Position numbers and translations under genes: made by a program. A DNA stretch of 64,000 bases, taken from assembly GCF_030733685.1 (NCBI RefSeq), contig NZ_JASHIM010000003.1, positions 1 to 64,000 on the forward strand, read 5' to 3'. Numbering within the stretch: position 1 is the stretch's first letter; each line of letters begins with the position of its first letter. This stretch comes from Roseovarius sp. MMSF_3281 (GTDB lineage: Bacteria > Pseudomonadota > Alphaproteobacteria > Rhodobacterales > Rhodobacteraceae). Below the pieces are notes generated by a model, which was not told where the DNA came from, searched no databases, and saw only the letters and a program-made list of their open reading frames with translations. Positions 55,311-64,000 of the stretch are shown here, piece by piece.

Positions 55311-56312
55311 TCACGCGGCCCGACCAAACAACCCGGTCAACGCGCGTTTGACCAAGCCGGTGACCGACGGCCGCTCGCCGCGCGTGAACGGCAAGGGGCG
55401 ACAGACCTCCATCGCGGCCACGCCGACCCGCGCGGTCAGCGCCCCGTTCACCACGCCCTCGCCGAACCGGCGCGATATCTTTGACAAGACCCCGCCCCCC
55501 GCGACCGATCCGATCAGGTCATCGCCCACGGCAACGGCCCCGGTGGCCACCAGGTGGGTCATCACCGCGCGCGCCAAACGCCAGCTTCCCAAGGTGCCAG
55601 ATCGCCCGCCGTAGATCTCGGCAATCCGCCGGATCATCCGCAGGTTCGCCGTCAATGCGGCCACCACATCGGCCATGGCCAGCGGCACCACTGCGGTGAC
55701 TGTCGCCACCTGCCGGGCGGCGGCCTCGATCTCTCGCGCGGCGGCGGTATCCAAGGGGATCATGACCTCGACCTCGGCCAAGCCCAAAAGCCCCGAGGCA
55801 TCGAATTGATCCGCTTGCAGCCCGGCCAGTTTATCCCGGCCCCAGCGGGTATCCTCCCGCCCCTTGTAAAGCGCGGTCAGGTCGCGCACCACGCCGCGCG
55901 CCTTGCCCAAATCCTCCTCGCCAAGCGCCTCTTCGGCCTGCCGATGCAGCCGGTCAATCCGCGACAGCCGCGAAAAGGCCGCCAGCTCATTCAGGGCAAT
56001 CACGATCAGCACCAAGAGGAAGGCTGCGATCAAAGCGGTCACGACATAGCCAAAGATCGGCGCCCGTTCGATCAACCCGGTCACGAAATCCCACGCGGCC
56101 ACCGAAACGACCGCGCCCAGAATGGTCAGCAACAAACCCCAAAACAGACGCGCCAAGCGCGATGGGCGGCGCGCCGCCAAGGTCGCCACCGTCTGCATCG
56201 CGCGCCCCTCGGGCGGTTCCGGCATCTCGGGGTCGGGCACAGGCGGGGCGCTATCCGGCCCCGGCGCGGTCTCTTTGCCTTCAAGATCAATCAGGATCGG
56301 CCCCTTGGTCAT
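55311..56312 (-). CDS. YcjF/TIGR01620 family membrane protein
   Basis: A 333-residue inner-membrane protein of the YcjF/TIGR01620 (DUF697) family. A proline/acid-rich N-terminus (about 1-45) is followed by two transmembrane segments (about 56-76 and 87-108) and a large cytoplasmic domain with conserved AFSRLSRIDRLHRQAEEALG, VEVMIPLDTAAAREIEAAAR and RVGVAAMEVCRPLPF. Function unknown; it usually pairs with the predicted GTPase YcjX. Here a GNAT acetyltransferase gene lies between the two, with a 1-base gap. Confidence 0.88.
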   Translation of the reverse strand: MTKGPILIDLEGKETAPGPDSAPPVPDPEMPEPPEGRAMQTVATLAARRPSRLARLFWGLLLTILGAVVSVAAWDFVTGLIERAPIFGYVVTALIAAFLLVLIVIALNELAAFSRLSRIDRLHRQAEEALGEEDLGKARGVVRDLTALYKGREDTRWGRDKLAGLQADQFDASGLLGLAEVEVMIPLDTAAAREIEAAARQVATVTAVVPLAMADVVAALTANLRMIRRIAEIYGGRSGTLGSWRLARAVMTHLVATGAVAVGDDLIGSVAGGGVLSKISRRFGEGVVNGALTARVGVAAMEVCRPLPFTRGERPSVTGLVKRALTGLFGRAA

Positions 56313-56313
56313 G

Positions 56314-56757
56314 TCAAAGCGCCTCCCGCGCGTGCCAGATCATGCGAATATCCGGCAGGTTTTCGTCATTGCCCGCGCCCGTGCCCCGGCCCGCCTCGGC
56401 AAAGCCTTCGCGGGCATAGAACGCCCAAGCCCTCCGGTTCTGCTGCAAAACAAAAAGATCCAACTGACGTGCCTGCGCCTTGGCCTCCTGCAAAAGCGCC
56501 CGGCCCACCCCACGGCCCCGCGCGTCTGGATGCACATAAAGCGCATGAATACGGCTGCCCTCGCGGGCGATAAAACCCACGGGCCACACCCCGTCAAAGG
56601 CCACCCGCACCCAGCCCCGCCGGATCACCGCGCACATCATGCGCAGGTCGGTGAAGGGCGAGCGCACCTTGGGCAACCACGCGGTGCGCCGTGTAAAAGC
56701 CCAAAGAATGCCCAGCAAACTTGGGGCATGACCGATATGCGCCTGCCCCAACCTCAT
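56314..56757 (-). CDS. GNAT family N-acetyltransferase
   Basis: A 147-residue GNAT acetyltransferase. The acetyl-CoA binding motif A reads YVHPDARGRGVGRALLQEAK (about 75-94; R/Q-x-x-G-x-G/A pattern), preceded by IHALYVHPD and followed by the C-terminal NRRAWAFYAREGFAEAGRGT. The substrate cannot be inferred. Its start overlaps the ycjX stop by 4 bases and its stop nearly touches the ycjF-type gene, so it is inserted within the usual ycjX-ycjF pair. Confidence 0.85.
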   Translation of the reverse strand: MRLGQAHIGHAPSLLGILWAFTRRTAWLPKVRSPFTDLRMMCAVIRRGWVRVAFDGVWPVGFIAREGSRIHALYVHPDARGRGVGRALLQEAKAQARQLDLFVLQQNRRAWAFYAREGFAEAGRGTGAGNDENLPDIRMIWHAREAL

Positions 56758-58169
56758 AGCTTATCGCCAATCAGGAACTGCGCAGCCCGGTCCAGCCGGA
56801 TATGCGGTGGCCCTTCCCCGGGCTTGAGCGACAGCTTGGCAGGCGCGAAATTCATTACCTCGTAATCCGCATCCAGCCATTTTTCCGCCCCCTCCCGCGC
56901 AGGCCCCAAAAGGCGCGCGGGGTCTTCTGGCAGGTCACCGGGATAGAACGCCGCCTGCTTGCCGCTGCTCAACAACCGCCCGCGCACACAATCCAAGGGT
57001 GTACCGTCGTGATCGATGGTTTCCTCGACCGTCGCGCGCAACGCGGCCAAGGCCATGGCCTGCGTCTCGGCCCCGGCGAAATCCGCCCGATCCCTCGCAT
57101 CCCGCGTAAGCGCATTCATGATCCCCGTCAGGCGGGCGTGTTGGCCGTGATGCAAATGGTCGGCCTTGGTGGCGGCAAACAGGATTTTTTCAACCCGCTG
57201 CCCCAGCAAAAGCCGCGACAGAAAGGCGTTCTTGCCGGGCCGGAACGCCCCCAGAATCTCCGCCATGGCGCGGCGCATATCCTCGACCGCCTGCGGGCCG
57301 CTGTGAATGGCCCCAAGCGCATCGACCAACACCACCTGCCGGTCAATCCGCGCGAAATGATCCCGAAAGAAGGGTTTGACCACCTGCGCCTTGTAGGCCT
57401 CGAACCGCCGCTCCATTTCCCGCCAGAGCGATTTGCGCAGCGGGCTGTCAGGCGCGGGCAAAGGCGCAAAGGTAATCGCGGGGGAGCCCGCCAAATCCCC
57501 CGGCAAAAGAAACCGCCCCGGGGTGCAATCGTAAAACCCGGCCAGCCTTGCCTCCTGCAGATATTCGGTAAAGCCCTGCGCCAGGCCCTGCGCTACCGGC
57601 TCGTCCAGCTTTTCTGCCCCGTCCGTCGACTTGGCCTGCGCCAAATAAGCCTCTGCCTGTGGCCGCGCAGCGATCCGCTGCAAAACATCCTCGGACCACT
57701 GGGCATAGGTCTTGTCCAAGAGTGCCAGATCAAGTAACCACTCACCGGGGTAATCCACGATATCCAGGTGCACGGTGCGCGGGCCGGACAGCCCCCCCAG
57801 AAGCCCCGTGGGCTGCACCCGAAGCGAGAGCCGCAATTCCGACACCGCCCTCGTGCTTTCGGGCCACCGGGGCGTTTCCCCGGTCAAGGCCGCCAAATGC
57901 GCCTCGTAATCAAAGCGCGGCACGGTATCGTCGGGCTGGGGCTGCAAGAACGCCGCGCTGATCCGCCCGTCGGCGGCGGCCACCAACCCCGGCATCCGCC
58001 CACGATCCATCAGATTGGCCACAAGCGAGGTGATGAACACCGTCTTGCCCGCGCGCGACAGGCCGGTCACGCCCAAGCGAATAACCGGTTCAAAGAATGT
58101 CTCCGACAGGGTGTCGGTCACATTCTCCACACCCCGCGTCAGGCCATCGGCGATATCCGTGATGATCAA
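56754..58169 (-). CDS. ycjX: YcjX-like predicted P-loop GTPase
   Basis: A 471-residue predicted GTPase of the YcjX/DUF463 family. The P-loop is [20 protein letters not shown] (about residues 34-53) and the switch-like [20 protein letters not shown] is near 140-159; [20 protein letters not shown] and [14 protein letters not shown] fit G4-type strands. Thought to act in envelope stress with YcjF. The first in-frame ATG is far inside; a TTG at 58169 with AAGGGGACAGG upstream gives the family N-terminus ([12 protein letters not shown]). A TTG at 58214 is the longer option. Confidence 0.88.
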   Translation of the reverse strand: MIITDIADGLTRGVENVTDTLSETFFEPVIRLGVTGLSRAGKTVFITSLVANLMDRGRMPGLVAAADGRISAAFLQPQPDDTVPRFDYEAHLAALTGETPRWPESTRAVSELRLSLRVQPTGLLGGLSGPRTVHLDIVDYPGEWLLDLALLDKTYAQWSEDVLQRIAARPQAEAYLAQAKSTDGAEKLDEPVAQGLAQGFTEYLQEARLAGFYDCTPGRFLLPGDLAGSPAITFAPLPAPDSPLRKSLWREMERRFEAYKAQVVKPFFRDHFARIDRQVVLVDALGAIHSGPQAVEDMRRAMAEILGAFRPGKNAFLSRLLLGQRVEKILFAATKADHLHHGQHARLTGIMNALTRDARDRADFAGAETQAMALAALRATVEETIDHDGTPLDCVRGRLLSSGKQAAFYPGDLPEDPARLLGPAREGAEKWLDADYEVMNFAPAKLSLKPGEGPPHIRLDRAAQFLIGDKL

Positions 58170-58282
58170 AAGACCTGTCCCCTTGCCCGTCTTACCCTGA
58201 AGATAGCCACGCAACCCCGGCGATACCAGAGGGGAGCTTTGGGGGATTGTTCCCCCACCCTCACCACGCTATTTGCCTCGCT

Positions 58283-59050
58283 ATGCCCAGATACGCGCTC
58301 AAAGTCGAATACCACGGCGGCCCCTTTGCGGGTTGGCAACGGCAGGCCGATCAGCCTTCGGTGCAAGGCGCGATCGAGGCGGCTTTGGCCAAGCTTGAGC
58401 CGCGCGAGCATACCATCGCCGCCGCAGGGCGCACCGATGCAGGCGTTCATGCATTGGCGCAAGTGGCGCATTGCGACATGGAGAAAGACTGGACGCCCTT
58501 CAGGCTGTCCGAGGCGCTGAACTACCACCTCAAACCCGATCCCGTGGCCATCGTCGATTGCGCGCGCGTTGATGACGGTTGGCACGCCCGTTTTTCGGCG
58601 CTGGAACGGCGCTATTTCTTCCGCCTGTTGATGCGTCGCGCCCCCGCCACCCATGACAAGGGGCTGGTCTGGCAAGTATCGCAACCCCTGGATGCCGAGG
58701 CCATGCGCCAAGGGGCCGACCATCTTGTCGGGCACCACGATTTCACCACCTTCCGCTCGACCATCTGCCAGGCAAAAAGCCCTGTGAAAACGCTGGACGC
58801 GATTGAGATTGCCGAGGTGCAGGGCCTGTCAGGCCCCGAAATCCACTTCCACCTGCGCGCCCGCTCCTTCTTGCACAACCAAGTGCGCAGCTTCGTGGGC
58901 ACGCTTGAACGCGTCGGTGCAGGTGCATGGGAACCCCAGGATGTGAAACGCGCGCTAGAAGCCCGCAACCGCGCCGCCTGCGGCCCGGTCTGCCCGCCAT
59001 ATGGCCTCTACCTCGCCGGTGTCGGTTACCCGGACGATCCCTTCGTCTGA
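58283..59050 (+). CDS. truA: tRNA pseudouridine38-40 synthase
   Basis: A 255-residue TruA enzyme converting uridines 38-40 of the tRNA anticodon stem-loop to pseudouridine. The N-terminus [20 protein letters not shown] and the catalytic Asp52 in [16 protein letters not shown] are typical; the C-terminal [20 protein letters not shown] and [10 protein letters not shown] complete the family pattern. The ATG at 58283 matches the family start; the frame is open 12 codons further upstream. A tRNA-Arg gene follows 57 bases later. Confidence 0.95.
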   Translation: MPRYALKVEYHGGPFAGWQRQADQPSVQGAIEAALAKLEPREHTIAAAGRTDAGVHALAQVAHCDMEKDWTPFRLSEALNYHLKPDPVAIVDCARVDDGWHARFSALERRYFFRLLMRRAPATHDKGLVWQVSQPLDAEAMRQGADHLVGHHDFTTFRSTICQAKSPVKTLDAIEIAEVQGLSGPEIHFHLRARSFLHNQVRSFVGTLERVGAGAWEPQDVKRALEARNRAACGPVCPPYGLYLAGVGYPDDPFV

Positions 59051-59107
59051 GCTGCGGGCGATTTGCCTTTGATCTCCCGCCCCGACCCCGCTAAACGAAA
59101 ACTCAGC

Positions 59108-59184
59108 GGTCCCGTAGCTCAACTGGATAGAGCAGCTGACTTCTAATCAGCAGGTTCGGGGTTCGAGTCCTCGCGGGATCGCCA
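59108..59184 (+). tRNA. tRNA-Arg (anticodon UCU)
   Basis: A 77-base cloverleaf: acceptor GGTCCCG/CGGGATC (one G-T pair), D arm GCTC...GAGC, anticodon stem GCTGA/TCAGC around CTTCTAA with TCT at the anticodon, a T arm containing GGTTCGAGTCC, and a genomically encoded GCCA end. It reads AGA codons. The sequence beyond it is AT-rich and unlike the core, which makes this tRNA a candidate integration site. Confidence 0.95.
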
Positions 59185-59562
59185 ATTTATTTATATTTTT
59201 CAATTCTTTGCGAGAAATGCTTCTTGCGTCGCTTCATCCCGCTGATCTGCCGGAAGCAATACGGAAGCACCATATCAATGAATAGTTCTGTTGCAGATAT
59301 GAGGCACTATGCGAGTCGGTGAATGAATTGCAGGAATATCCGGCGGCTTTCAGTCGTTTTCTTCGGCCTGCACCAATGGTAGGTCGCAGGAACATCATTT
59401 CCAGTTTCCAGCGGTTCCTGACTGCAAGCCCATACTTGGCTACTTCACCAGAAAGAATTAGTGCCCATATCAGCTTGAGGTTGAATGCAGCCACTAAAGC
59501 ACAGATATTGAAATCTGTCCGCACCACGCATTTTTTCTATTTTGGCGAAAAGGCATTCATCA
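59185..59562. other. AT-rich leader of the acquired segment, no gene supported
   Basis: 378 bases between the tRNA and the STAND gene. Short frames exist on both strands (for example 59234-59527 minus and 59319-59612 plus) but show no recognisable domain, and their composition is not coding-like. No integrase fragment or copy of the tRNA 3' end is visible. The promoter of the STAND gene should be near 59500, and AAAAGG precedes its ATG. Confidence 0.5.
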
Positions 59563-62500
59563 ATGGTTTCTTTTTTGGAAATTTCACCAGAACAAATCCA
59601 ACGCCTAGATGAGCACTTGCTGGTAGAGTTACTCCGCAGGCTTTCCAAAGCTGAAATGCTGAAAAACGAAATCCCTTTGAGGGATGTGAATGTTCCAACG
59701 CAAATCCATATACCCGATGGGGGTGAAGACGGTCGCGTGTCATGGAGCGGAGGTTTAAACGAGACAGATTACCTACCTAGTAGGCATACTATTTTTCAAT
59801 GTAAAAAAAGTGATCCTGGGCCCACGGGGTGCAAGAAGGAAACTTGGAAAAAGGGAACAGGAACCACAGACCATCCGGCAGAACTAAACGAGGCTTTGGA
59901 TGAGGCTTTAGCCGCTAGCGGTTCCTACATCATCGTTACCGGCAGCGCCGTAGTCGGCACCAAGGTTACCGACCGGATCAGCAAAATCGAAGAAGGCATT
60001 AGGGATGCAGGTAAAAACCCTGATTTATTATCAAGTATCAGAATCTATGACGCAAATAAGTTATCTGACTGGACCTCCACCCACCCGGCAATTGCACTGT
60101 GGCTAAACAGCATTTTGCAAGAAGTCGATCTTGGGGGCCTGCAGTCTTTTGAATTATGGTCGCAAGATGGCGACATATCGCAAGTGGCCTTCCAGACCAG
60201 TGAAGAGCCGCGATTTCGCCTCACAGGAAACACAGCCCGAAATTTAATATCTGAGTTAGGGATCGATCAAAAAACGATCAATTTTGAACAACTTCAGGCA
60301 GTGATTGAGCATTTCTTCGCATCTGGTGGAAAGTCCGTTCGCGTTGTTGGTCCGTCTGGTTTTGGCAAGACGCGCGTCGTTCATGAATTATTCTCAAGAA
60401 CAAATGATACATGCCCAACACTCGATTCTTCGTCAGTGGTTTTTTGTGACTTCGAAGATGTCTCGCAGCGCCTTGGCAGTCTTGCCTTGAACCTAGTCTC
60501 AAGCGGTGCCGAAAGCATTCTGATCGTCGATGATTGCCCAGACAATCTTCACAACGATCTGTTCAAAAAAGCTCAAAGAAATGGGTCCAAAGTTAGACTG
60601 ATCACTTTGGATGTGGAAACTCGGTCTCAGGGCGTGTTTGGAAACCTTGTCATCGAACTACTTCCGGCTTCAGATGAGCTTATCAATGGGATTGTAGAAG
60701 GCAGCCCATATTCTAACGCAAAGAACGATGTCGGCTTCATTCGCGAACTAGCTCAAGGCTTTCCCAGAATGGCTCTGGTAGCAGCAGAAGCGGCGGAGAA
60801 CGGCGACACAGAGCTGGTTTCGGTTGACGCATTGGTTAATCGGATTGTTTGGGGTAAAGAACAGGAAGATGCGGAAGCCCTTCGAGCGCTACAGTTCTTA
60901 AGCTTATTCACGTTTGTCGGCGTAGAAGGAGACAGGCAATTTGAGCTTGAGCAATTGGCAAGCTTTATGGAAACGCCGACCAAAGACATCTTTCGAGATT
61001 TGGCAGCATTTCGTGATCGTGGTGTTGTTGGAAGAGTGGGAGACTTTGCCGAAGCGCGTCCACAGCCACTGGCCGTAAGGCTAGCCGTTCAATTGCTCGA
61101 CACTTCGCCGGAGGGTGAACTCATTCGGCTCTTCGAGAGGGTCGGCACAGACTTGCGTTTCAGATTGCTCAGTCGACTTAGGTGGCTAAGCTTCGATCAT
61201 CGTGTTGCCGGTCTTGCATTGAGCATTGTCGAAACACTCATCCCAAGTATTGATGCACTCAACACAGACGAAGGCTCCAAATTCATGGATCGGCTCGTTC
61301 ATCTGGAACCCGATCTAGCAATAGCTACACTTGAGGGCTTCCTTTCCCACTTATCAATCGATGAGCTCTTGGAGTTCAGAGGCGGTCGTCGCAATACGGT
61401 TTGGGCGTTAGAAAAGCTTGTTTTTCGGAATGACAGTTTTGAGCCCGCGGCCAATTTGTTGCTAAAACTGGCTGCAGCAGAAAACGAAAATTGGGGGAAC
61501 AATGCTCACGCACAGTTTGTTGGACTGTTTCAACTACACCTATCAGGCACTGAGGTTGAACCTGCAAGACGACTAGAAATCTTAGATGCAGGGCTTAAGG
61601 ATGAAGACTCCAGAATAAGGTCGGTTTGTATCGATGCGCTCGGAAGGATGCTGCAGACAGGACATTTTACTAGGTCAGGTGGCAATGAGCGGATTGGCGC
61701 AGACCCAGCCCTACAGGATTGGCAGCCCGAAATTTATAAAGATGTTTTCGAGTTCTACAATGCAGCTATAGATCGACTGACCGATATCGCGTTGGAAGCG
61801 AACGTCGAGAGCTACGAAAAGGCTACTTCGCATCTTGGAAGCAATATTCGTGGATTGCTTTCGTACCCCAATATTTTCGATAATCTACGAAAACAGGTAA
61901 CGCGGGTTTTTGAGAGAAATCCTGCATGGACAGAGCCAATCAAGTCGATAAACCGATGGTTCTTTTTCGACAGCAAAGAGGCTCCGGCGGACTACGTCAT
62001 TCAAGTGCGTGAATGGTATGACGAATTGTTTCCAGACTCCAAAGTGGACCAGATTTTGCTTTTGTCCGAAGGGTGGCCCGGAGACTTCCATGATATTGAA
62101 GTTCCGTACGACCCTCAGAACGACACAGACCATGAATATGCAATAACTTGCATTCGCGAGGCTGTCTCTACTCTTTCAAGAGATGCAAAAGATAACTCGG
62201 AGTTGGTTGGCAAGATTGTCCGTGGTGAATTCAACAGCGGTTGGGCTCTTGGATATGCGCTGGCTAATCATGTTGAGGATCCCGAAGCATTAATGGAATT
62301 AGCCTGTGAGGCTCTTCGCCTCCCGGAAGAAACTGTAATATGCCTTAAAACGTTTTGTGGCATTATATCTGGAAGCTTTGATCAATCTCGCGATGTCGGA
62401 ATGGCCAACTTGGAGATTGCTTTGAGCACACCTGAGCTAGAAGCTTACGCCATTACATTGATTTCAGCCGCTCAAATGGATGCTGAAATTGCATCGCGCG

Positions 62501-63453
62501 TTGCCCAATTGGTTACTGACGGTCTATGCGATCCAAGACATGCCGCGACTCTAAGTTGTGGCCGTGGCTTTGACGATTATGACTTCGAGACTATTCTGCC
62601 ACTTGCAGATGCTATCAAACAAACCGGACCGCTGGGAATATGGTCAGCCTTGGATTTGGTTTATATGTACAGATATGGACAACCCGAGAGCTCAGTAGAA
62701 AAAGCTTCATATTTAAAGGAACTTTGCTCTTGCCCAGACCTTTTCTCAGTTGAGGCGATCGGGGTAATGGACGCCCATCATTGGGAAAAAAGCATTGAAA
62801 AACTTGTCATTTCCAATCAGGTAGACGGAGCGTTCGTCGAAGCCATTTGTGATCGCTCGCTGGAACTGGCGACCGAAGCGGAGCATAATGTTCAACTGAA
62901 AATGGATGATGCAGCGTACAAGGTTTTGTTGCTTTGTGTGCAGTATGATCCCGCCGTGGTTTGGAACAGAGTTTTGGCAGCATTTGAGCACGCAGATGCC
63001 CTCACAAAGTGGCGGTTGCATAACCTTCTTAAAGGTTCGGATCGAACGCCCGGTCAGGCTGGAGTCCTAAACGATATCCCTGCAGAAATATATCTGAAAT
63101 GGATAGGTGAAAAGCCCAACGAGCGGCTTGAGTTCGTGCTTGAATGGATCGAGTTGGTGGAACAAGATGAGGAAAGTCGTCTTTTTTGGACTTCTCAGTT
63201 TATATCGCTGATCGAAACCTATGCGTCCGACGTTTCTCAGCTTGAAGCAGTATATTGTAGACTGCACTCCGGCGTAAGTTGGGGTCCGTTCTCTGCTCGA
63301 CTGAAGCCACTTGTTCCGCTGTTTCAGAGCCTTCGGAACAGCAAAAACCCAACAGTAAGAAAATGGTCCAGCGAATGCGTCCGGAGTCTAACTATTAGCA
63401 TTGAGCAAGAAGAAAGAAGGGAAGCCAATCGGGAAGCAGAGCTACAAGGTTAA
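59563..63453 (+). CDS. STAND-type NTPase with restriction-endonuclease-like head (candidate anti-phage protein)
   Basis: A 1296-residue protein of three parts. (1) An N-terminal PD-(D/E)xK-like nuclease head: IPDGGEDGRVSW (50-61, candidate metal Asp56) and IFQCKKSD (77-84, Q-x-K), the Mrr-like pattern. (2) A P-loop ATPase: Walker A VVGPSGFGKT (261-270) and Walker B SILIVDDCP (318-326), with STAND-like helical and winged-helix regions to about residue 540. (3) A C-terminal helical repeat region of some 750 residues, TPR/HEAT-like by eye. This architecture is that of Avs/nSTAND defence proteins, which bind phage proteins and activate a nuclease. The ATG at 59563 has AAAAGG upstream. AT-richer than the core. 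Confidence 0.8.
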   Translation: MVSFLEISPEQIQRLDEHLLVELLRRLSKAEMLKNEIPLRDVNVPTQIHIPDGGEDGRVSWSGGLNETDYLPSRHTIFQCKKSDPGPTGCKKETWKKGTGTTDHPAELNEALDEALAASGSYIIVTGSAVVGTKVTDRISKIEEGIRDAGKNPDLLSSIRIYDANKLSDWTSTHPAIALWLNSILQEVDLGGLQSFELWSQDGDISQVAFQTSEEPRFRLTGNTARNLISELGIDQKTINFEQLQAVIEHFFASGGKSVRVVGPSGFGKTRVVHELFSRTNDTCPTLDSSSVVFCDFEDVSQRLGSLALNLVSSGAESILIVDDCPDNLHNDLFKKAQRNGSKVRLITLDVETRSQGVFGNLVIELLPASDELINGIVEGSPYSNAKNDVGFIRELAQGFPRMALVAAEAAENGDTELVSVDALVNRIVWGKEQEDAEALRALQFLSLFTFVGVEGDRQFELEQLASFMETPTKDIFRDLAAFRDRGVVGRVGDFAEARPQPLAVRLAVQLLDTSPEGELIRLFERVGTDLRFRLLSRLRWLSFDHRVAGLALSIVETLIPSIDALNTDEGSKFMDRLVHLEPDLAIATLEGFLSHLSIDELLEFRGGRRNTVWALEKLVFRNDSFEPAANLLLKLAAAENENWGNNAHAQFVGLFQLHLSGTEVEPARRLEILDAGLKDEDSRIRSVCIDALGRMLQTGHFTRSGGNERIGADPALQDWQPEIYKDVFEFYNAAIDRLTDIALEANVESYEKATSHLGSNIRGLLSYPNIFDNLRKQVTRVFERNPAWTEPIKSINRWFFFDSKEAPADYVIQVREWYDELFPDSKVDQILLLSEGWPGDFHDIEVPYDPQNDTDHEYAITCIREAVSTLSRDAKDNSELVGKIVRGEFNSGWALGYALANHVEDPEALMELACEALRLPEETVICLKTFCGIISGSFDQSRDVGMANLEIALSTPELEAYAITLISAAQMDAEIASRVAQLVTDGLCDPRHAATLSCGRGFDDYDFETILPLADAIKQTGPLGIWSALDLVYMYRYGQPESSVEKASYLKELCSCPDLFSVEAIGVMDAHHWEKSIEKLVISNQVDGAFVEAICDRSLELATEAEHNVQLKMDDAAYKVLLLCVQYDPAVVWNRVLAAFEHADALTKWRLHNLLKGSDRTPGQAGVLNDIPAEIYLKWIGEKPNERLEFVLEWIELVEQDEESRLFWTSQFISLIETYASDVSQLEAVYCRLHSGVSWGPFSARLKPLVPLFQSLRNSKNPTVRKWSSECVRSLTISIEQEERREANREAELQG

Positions 63454-63600
63454 CATCTTTTAGCTGTATCATGTCTGATTTAGGAGCCGCATAGGCTGCA
63501 GTCCCTGTGGTGATTAATCACACGAAAGGGCTCTGTATGATCTCTATATGATAATGCTGGTCCGAAGTGATGAGAACTTGCGCAGTCACCAAGGTCATTT
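63454..63600. other. intergenic region
   Basis: 147 bases with a short inverted repeat near 63508-63525 (GTGGTGATTAATCACACG; core GTGATTAATCAC is a perfect 12-bp palindrome at 63511-63522). This could be an operator for the following small gene. Confidence 0.5.
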
Positions 63601-63918
63601 ATGCTGGCCTACATGGAGCTTATCTATCCAATAAACTTTGTAGGCCACGATGAGTGGATGGAAAGCGAATACGCACTCGATCTGGCAGGCGGCGACGTCA
63701 TTACCCGTGACGGGGAAGTTCTTGGAAGCTGGCGCGTCGTGGAATATGACCCCGAAGATGATCAGAGCAGCGGGCGATACGAATTCGTCTTGGATGGGCA
63801 GGATGTCGTTTTGCTCACTGGGGAGTTTGCACATTTGGACTACAGGATCAGTAGAGGTCTTGTGCTTTCAACACTTACTCGTGAAATACGAGAATGGCAC
63901 GAAGCCCAGCCAACCTGA
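63601..63918 (+). CDS. small acidic hypothetical protein in the acquired segment
   Basis: 105 residues, acidic, no family recognised. The sequence alternates short strands (DLAGGDVITRDGEVLGSWRV, YEFVLDGQDVVLLTGEFAHL) with a C-terminal helix (LSTLTREIREWHEAQPT), suggesting a small mixed beta-alpha fold. AAGG precedes the ATG at 63601; an in-frame ATG at 63613 is also possible. It follows the STAND gene on the same strand and a TTAA-centred palindrome, so it may be a partner, a regulator or an unrelated cargo gene. Confidence 0.55.
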   Translation: MLAYMELIYPINFVGHDEWMESEYALDLAGGDVITRDGEVLGSWRVVEYDPEDDQSSGRYEFVLDGQDVVLLTGEFAHLDYRISRGLVLSTLTREIREWHEAQPT

Positions 63919-64000
63919 TACTCCGTTAGCGGTGACAATCTTCTTGTGACGGCGGCCAGCAGGTCTCAAGTACCCGCTAGTGGGAAAGTGGTGTCCAGCA
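63919..64000. other. window edge
   Basis: The last 82 bases show no complete gene. On the minus strand a frame enters from outside the window (reading TSGYLRPAGRRHKKIVTANG), which could be the C-terminus of a further gene, but it is too short to support. Confidence 0.3.

Noticed and set aside
59234..59527. Possible transposase remnant after the tRNA (minus ORF with DFNICALVAAFNLKLIW)
   Set aside because: The resemblance to transposase C-termini is too weak, with no DDE motif, no inverted repeats and no target duplication.

Overview
This window is a GC-rich stretch of alphaproteobacterial chromosome, most likely from the Rhodobacterales/Roseobacter group. The evidence is the gene content: a class I lysyl-tRNA synthetase, a split atpHAGDC operon, DUF2585 and DUF2794 proteins, paired ycjX/ycjF-type genes and an alphaproteobacterial ParE. 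Most of the window is a dense housekeeping chromosome. All assignments come from reading the sequence and translations; no database search was run.

Layout. 0.1-2.6 kb: an alpha/beta hydrolase, a DsbA-like isomerase and prs. 2.9-8.3 kb: an H-type lectin gene and the F1 ATP synthase operon atpHAGDC (minus strand). 8.6-15.4 kb: vanZ-like, metallo-hydrolase, DUF2585, hpaI-type aldolase, glucokinase, peroxiredoxin and parE. 15.4-16.0 kb: a small AT-richer toxin-antitoxin-like pair with a Doc/Fic toxin. 16.5-20.4 kb: an HELTH-motif lipoprotein, a cytochrome c, lysS, terB and an Lrp-type ligand-binding protein. 20.4-25.2 kb: a complete branched-chain amino acid or amide ABC importer (livK-H-M-G-F). 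25.3-34.3 kb: yghU-type GST, glutathione-dependent formaldehyde dehydrogenase, an overlapping operon (M17 peptidase, NlpC/P60, ureohydrolase, GMC oxidoreductase) and a carbonic anhydrase. 34.4-42.2 kb: DUF4139 protein, asd, rlmH, rsfS, mscS, a histone-deacetylase-like enzyme and TauE. 42.5-50.1 kb: gpmI-envC-ctpA, a ClC channel, a polyamine-type binding protein and rppH. 50.7-59.1 kb: a secreted protein, lytic transglycosylase, RNase R, ycjX/GNAT/ycjF and truA. 59.1 kb: tRNA-Arg(UCU). 59.2-64.0 kb: an AT-richer, apparently acquired segment with a 1296-residue STAND NTPase that carries a restriction-endonuclease-like head, a candidate one-gene anti-phage system, and a small orphan ORF.

The most unusual feature is the repeats. 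Two related families of small palindromic elements (102 bp and about 112 bp) begin with AAGCGTTTC, are flanked by TA dinucleotides, and look like non-autonomous MITEs of a TA-targeting transposon. One copy sits in frame inside the signal-peptide codons of the DUF4139 gene. Two others sit exactly in stop codons (prs; livF and yghU). One supplies the C-terminal codons and stop of glucokinase. A nested or dimeric cluster lies downstream of rppH. Other hairpin repeats include four tandem palindromes after prs, a duplicated double hairpin, a long livG-livF hairpin and GTAC iterons.
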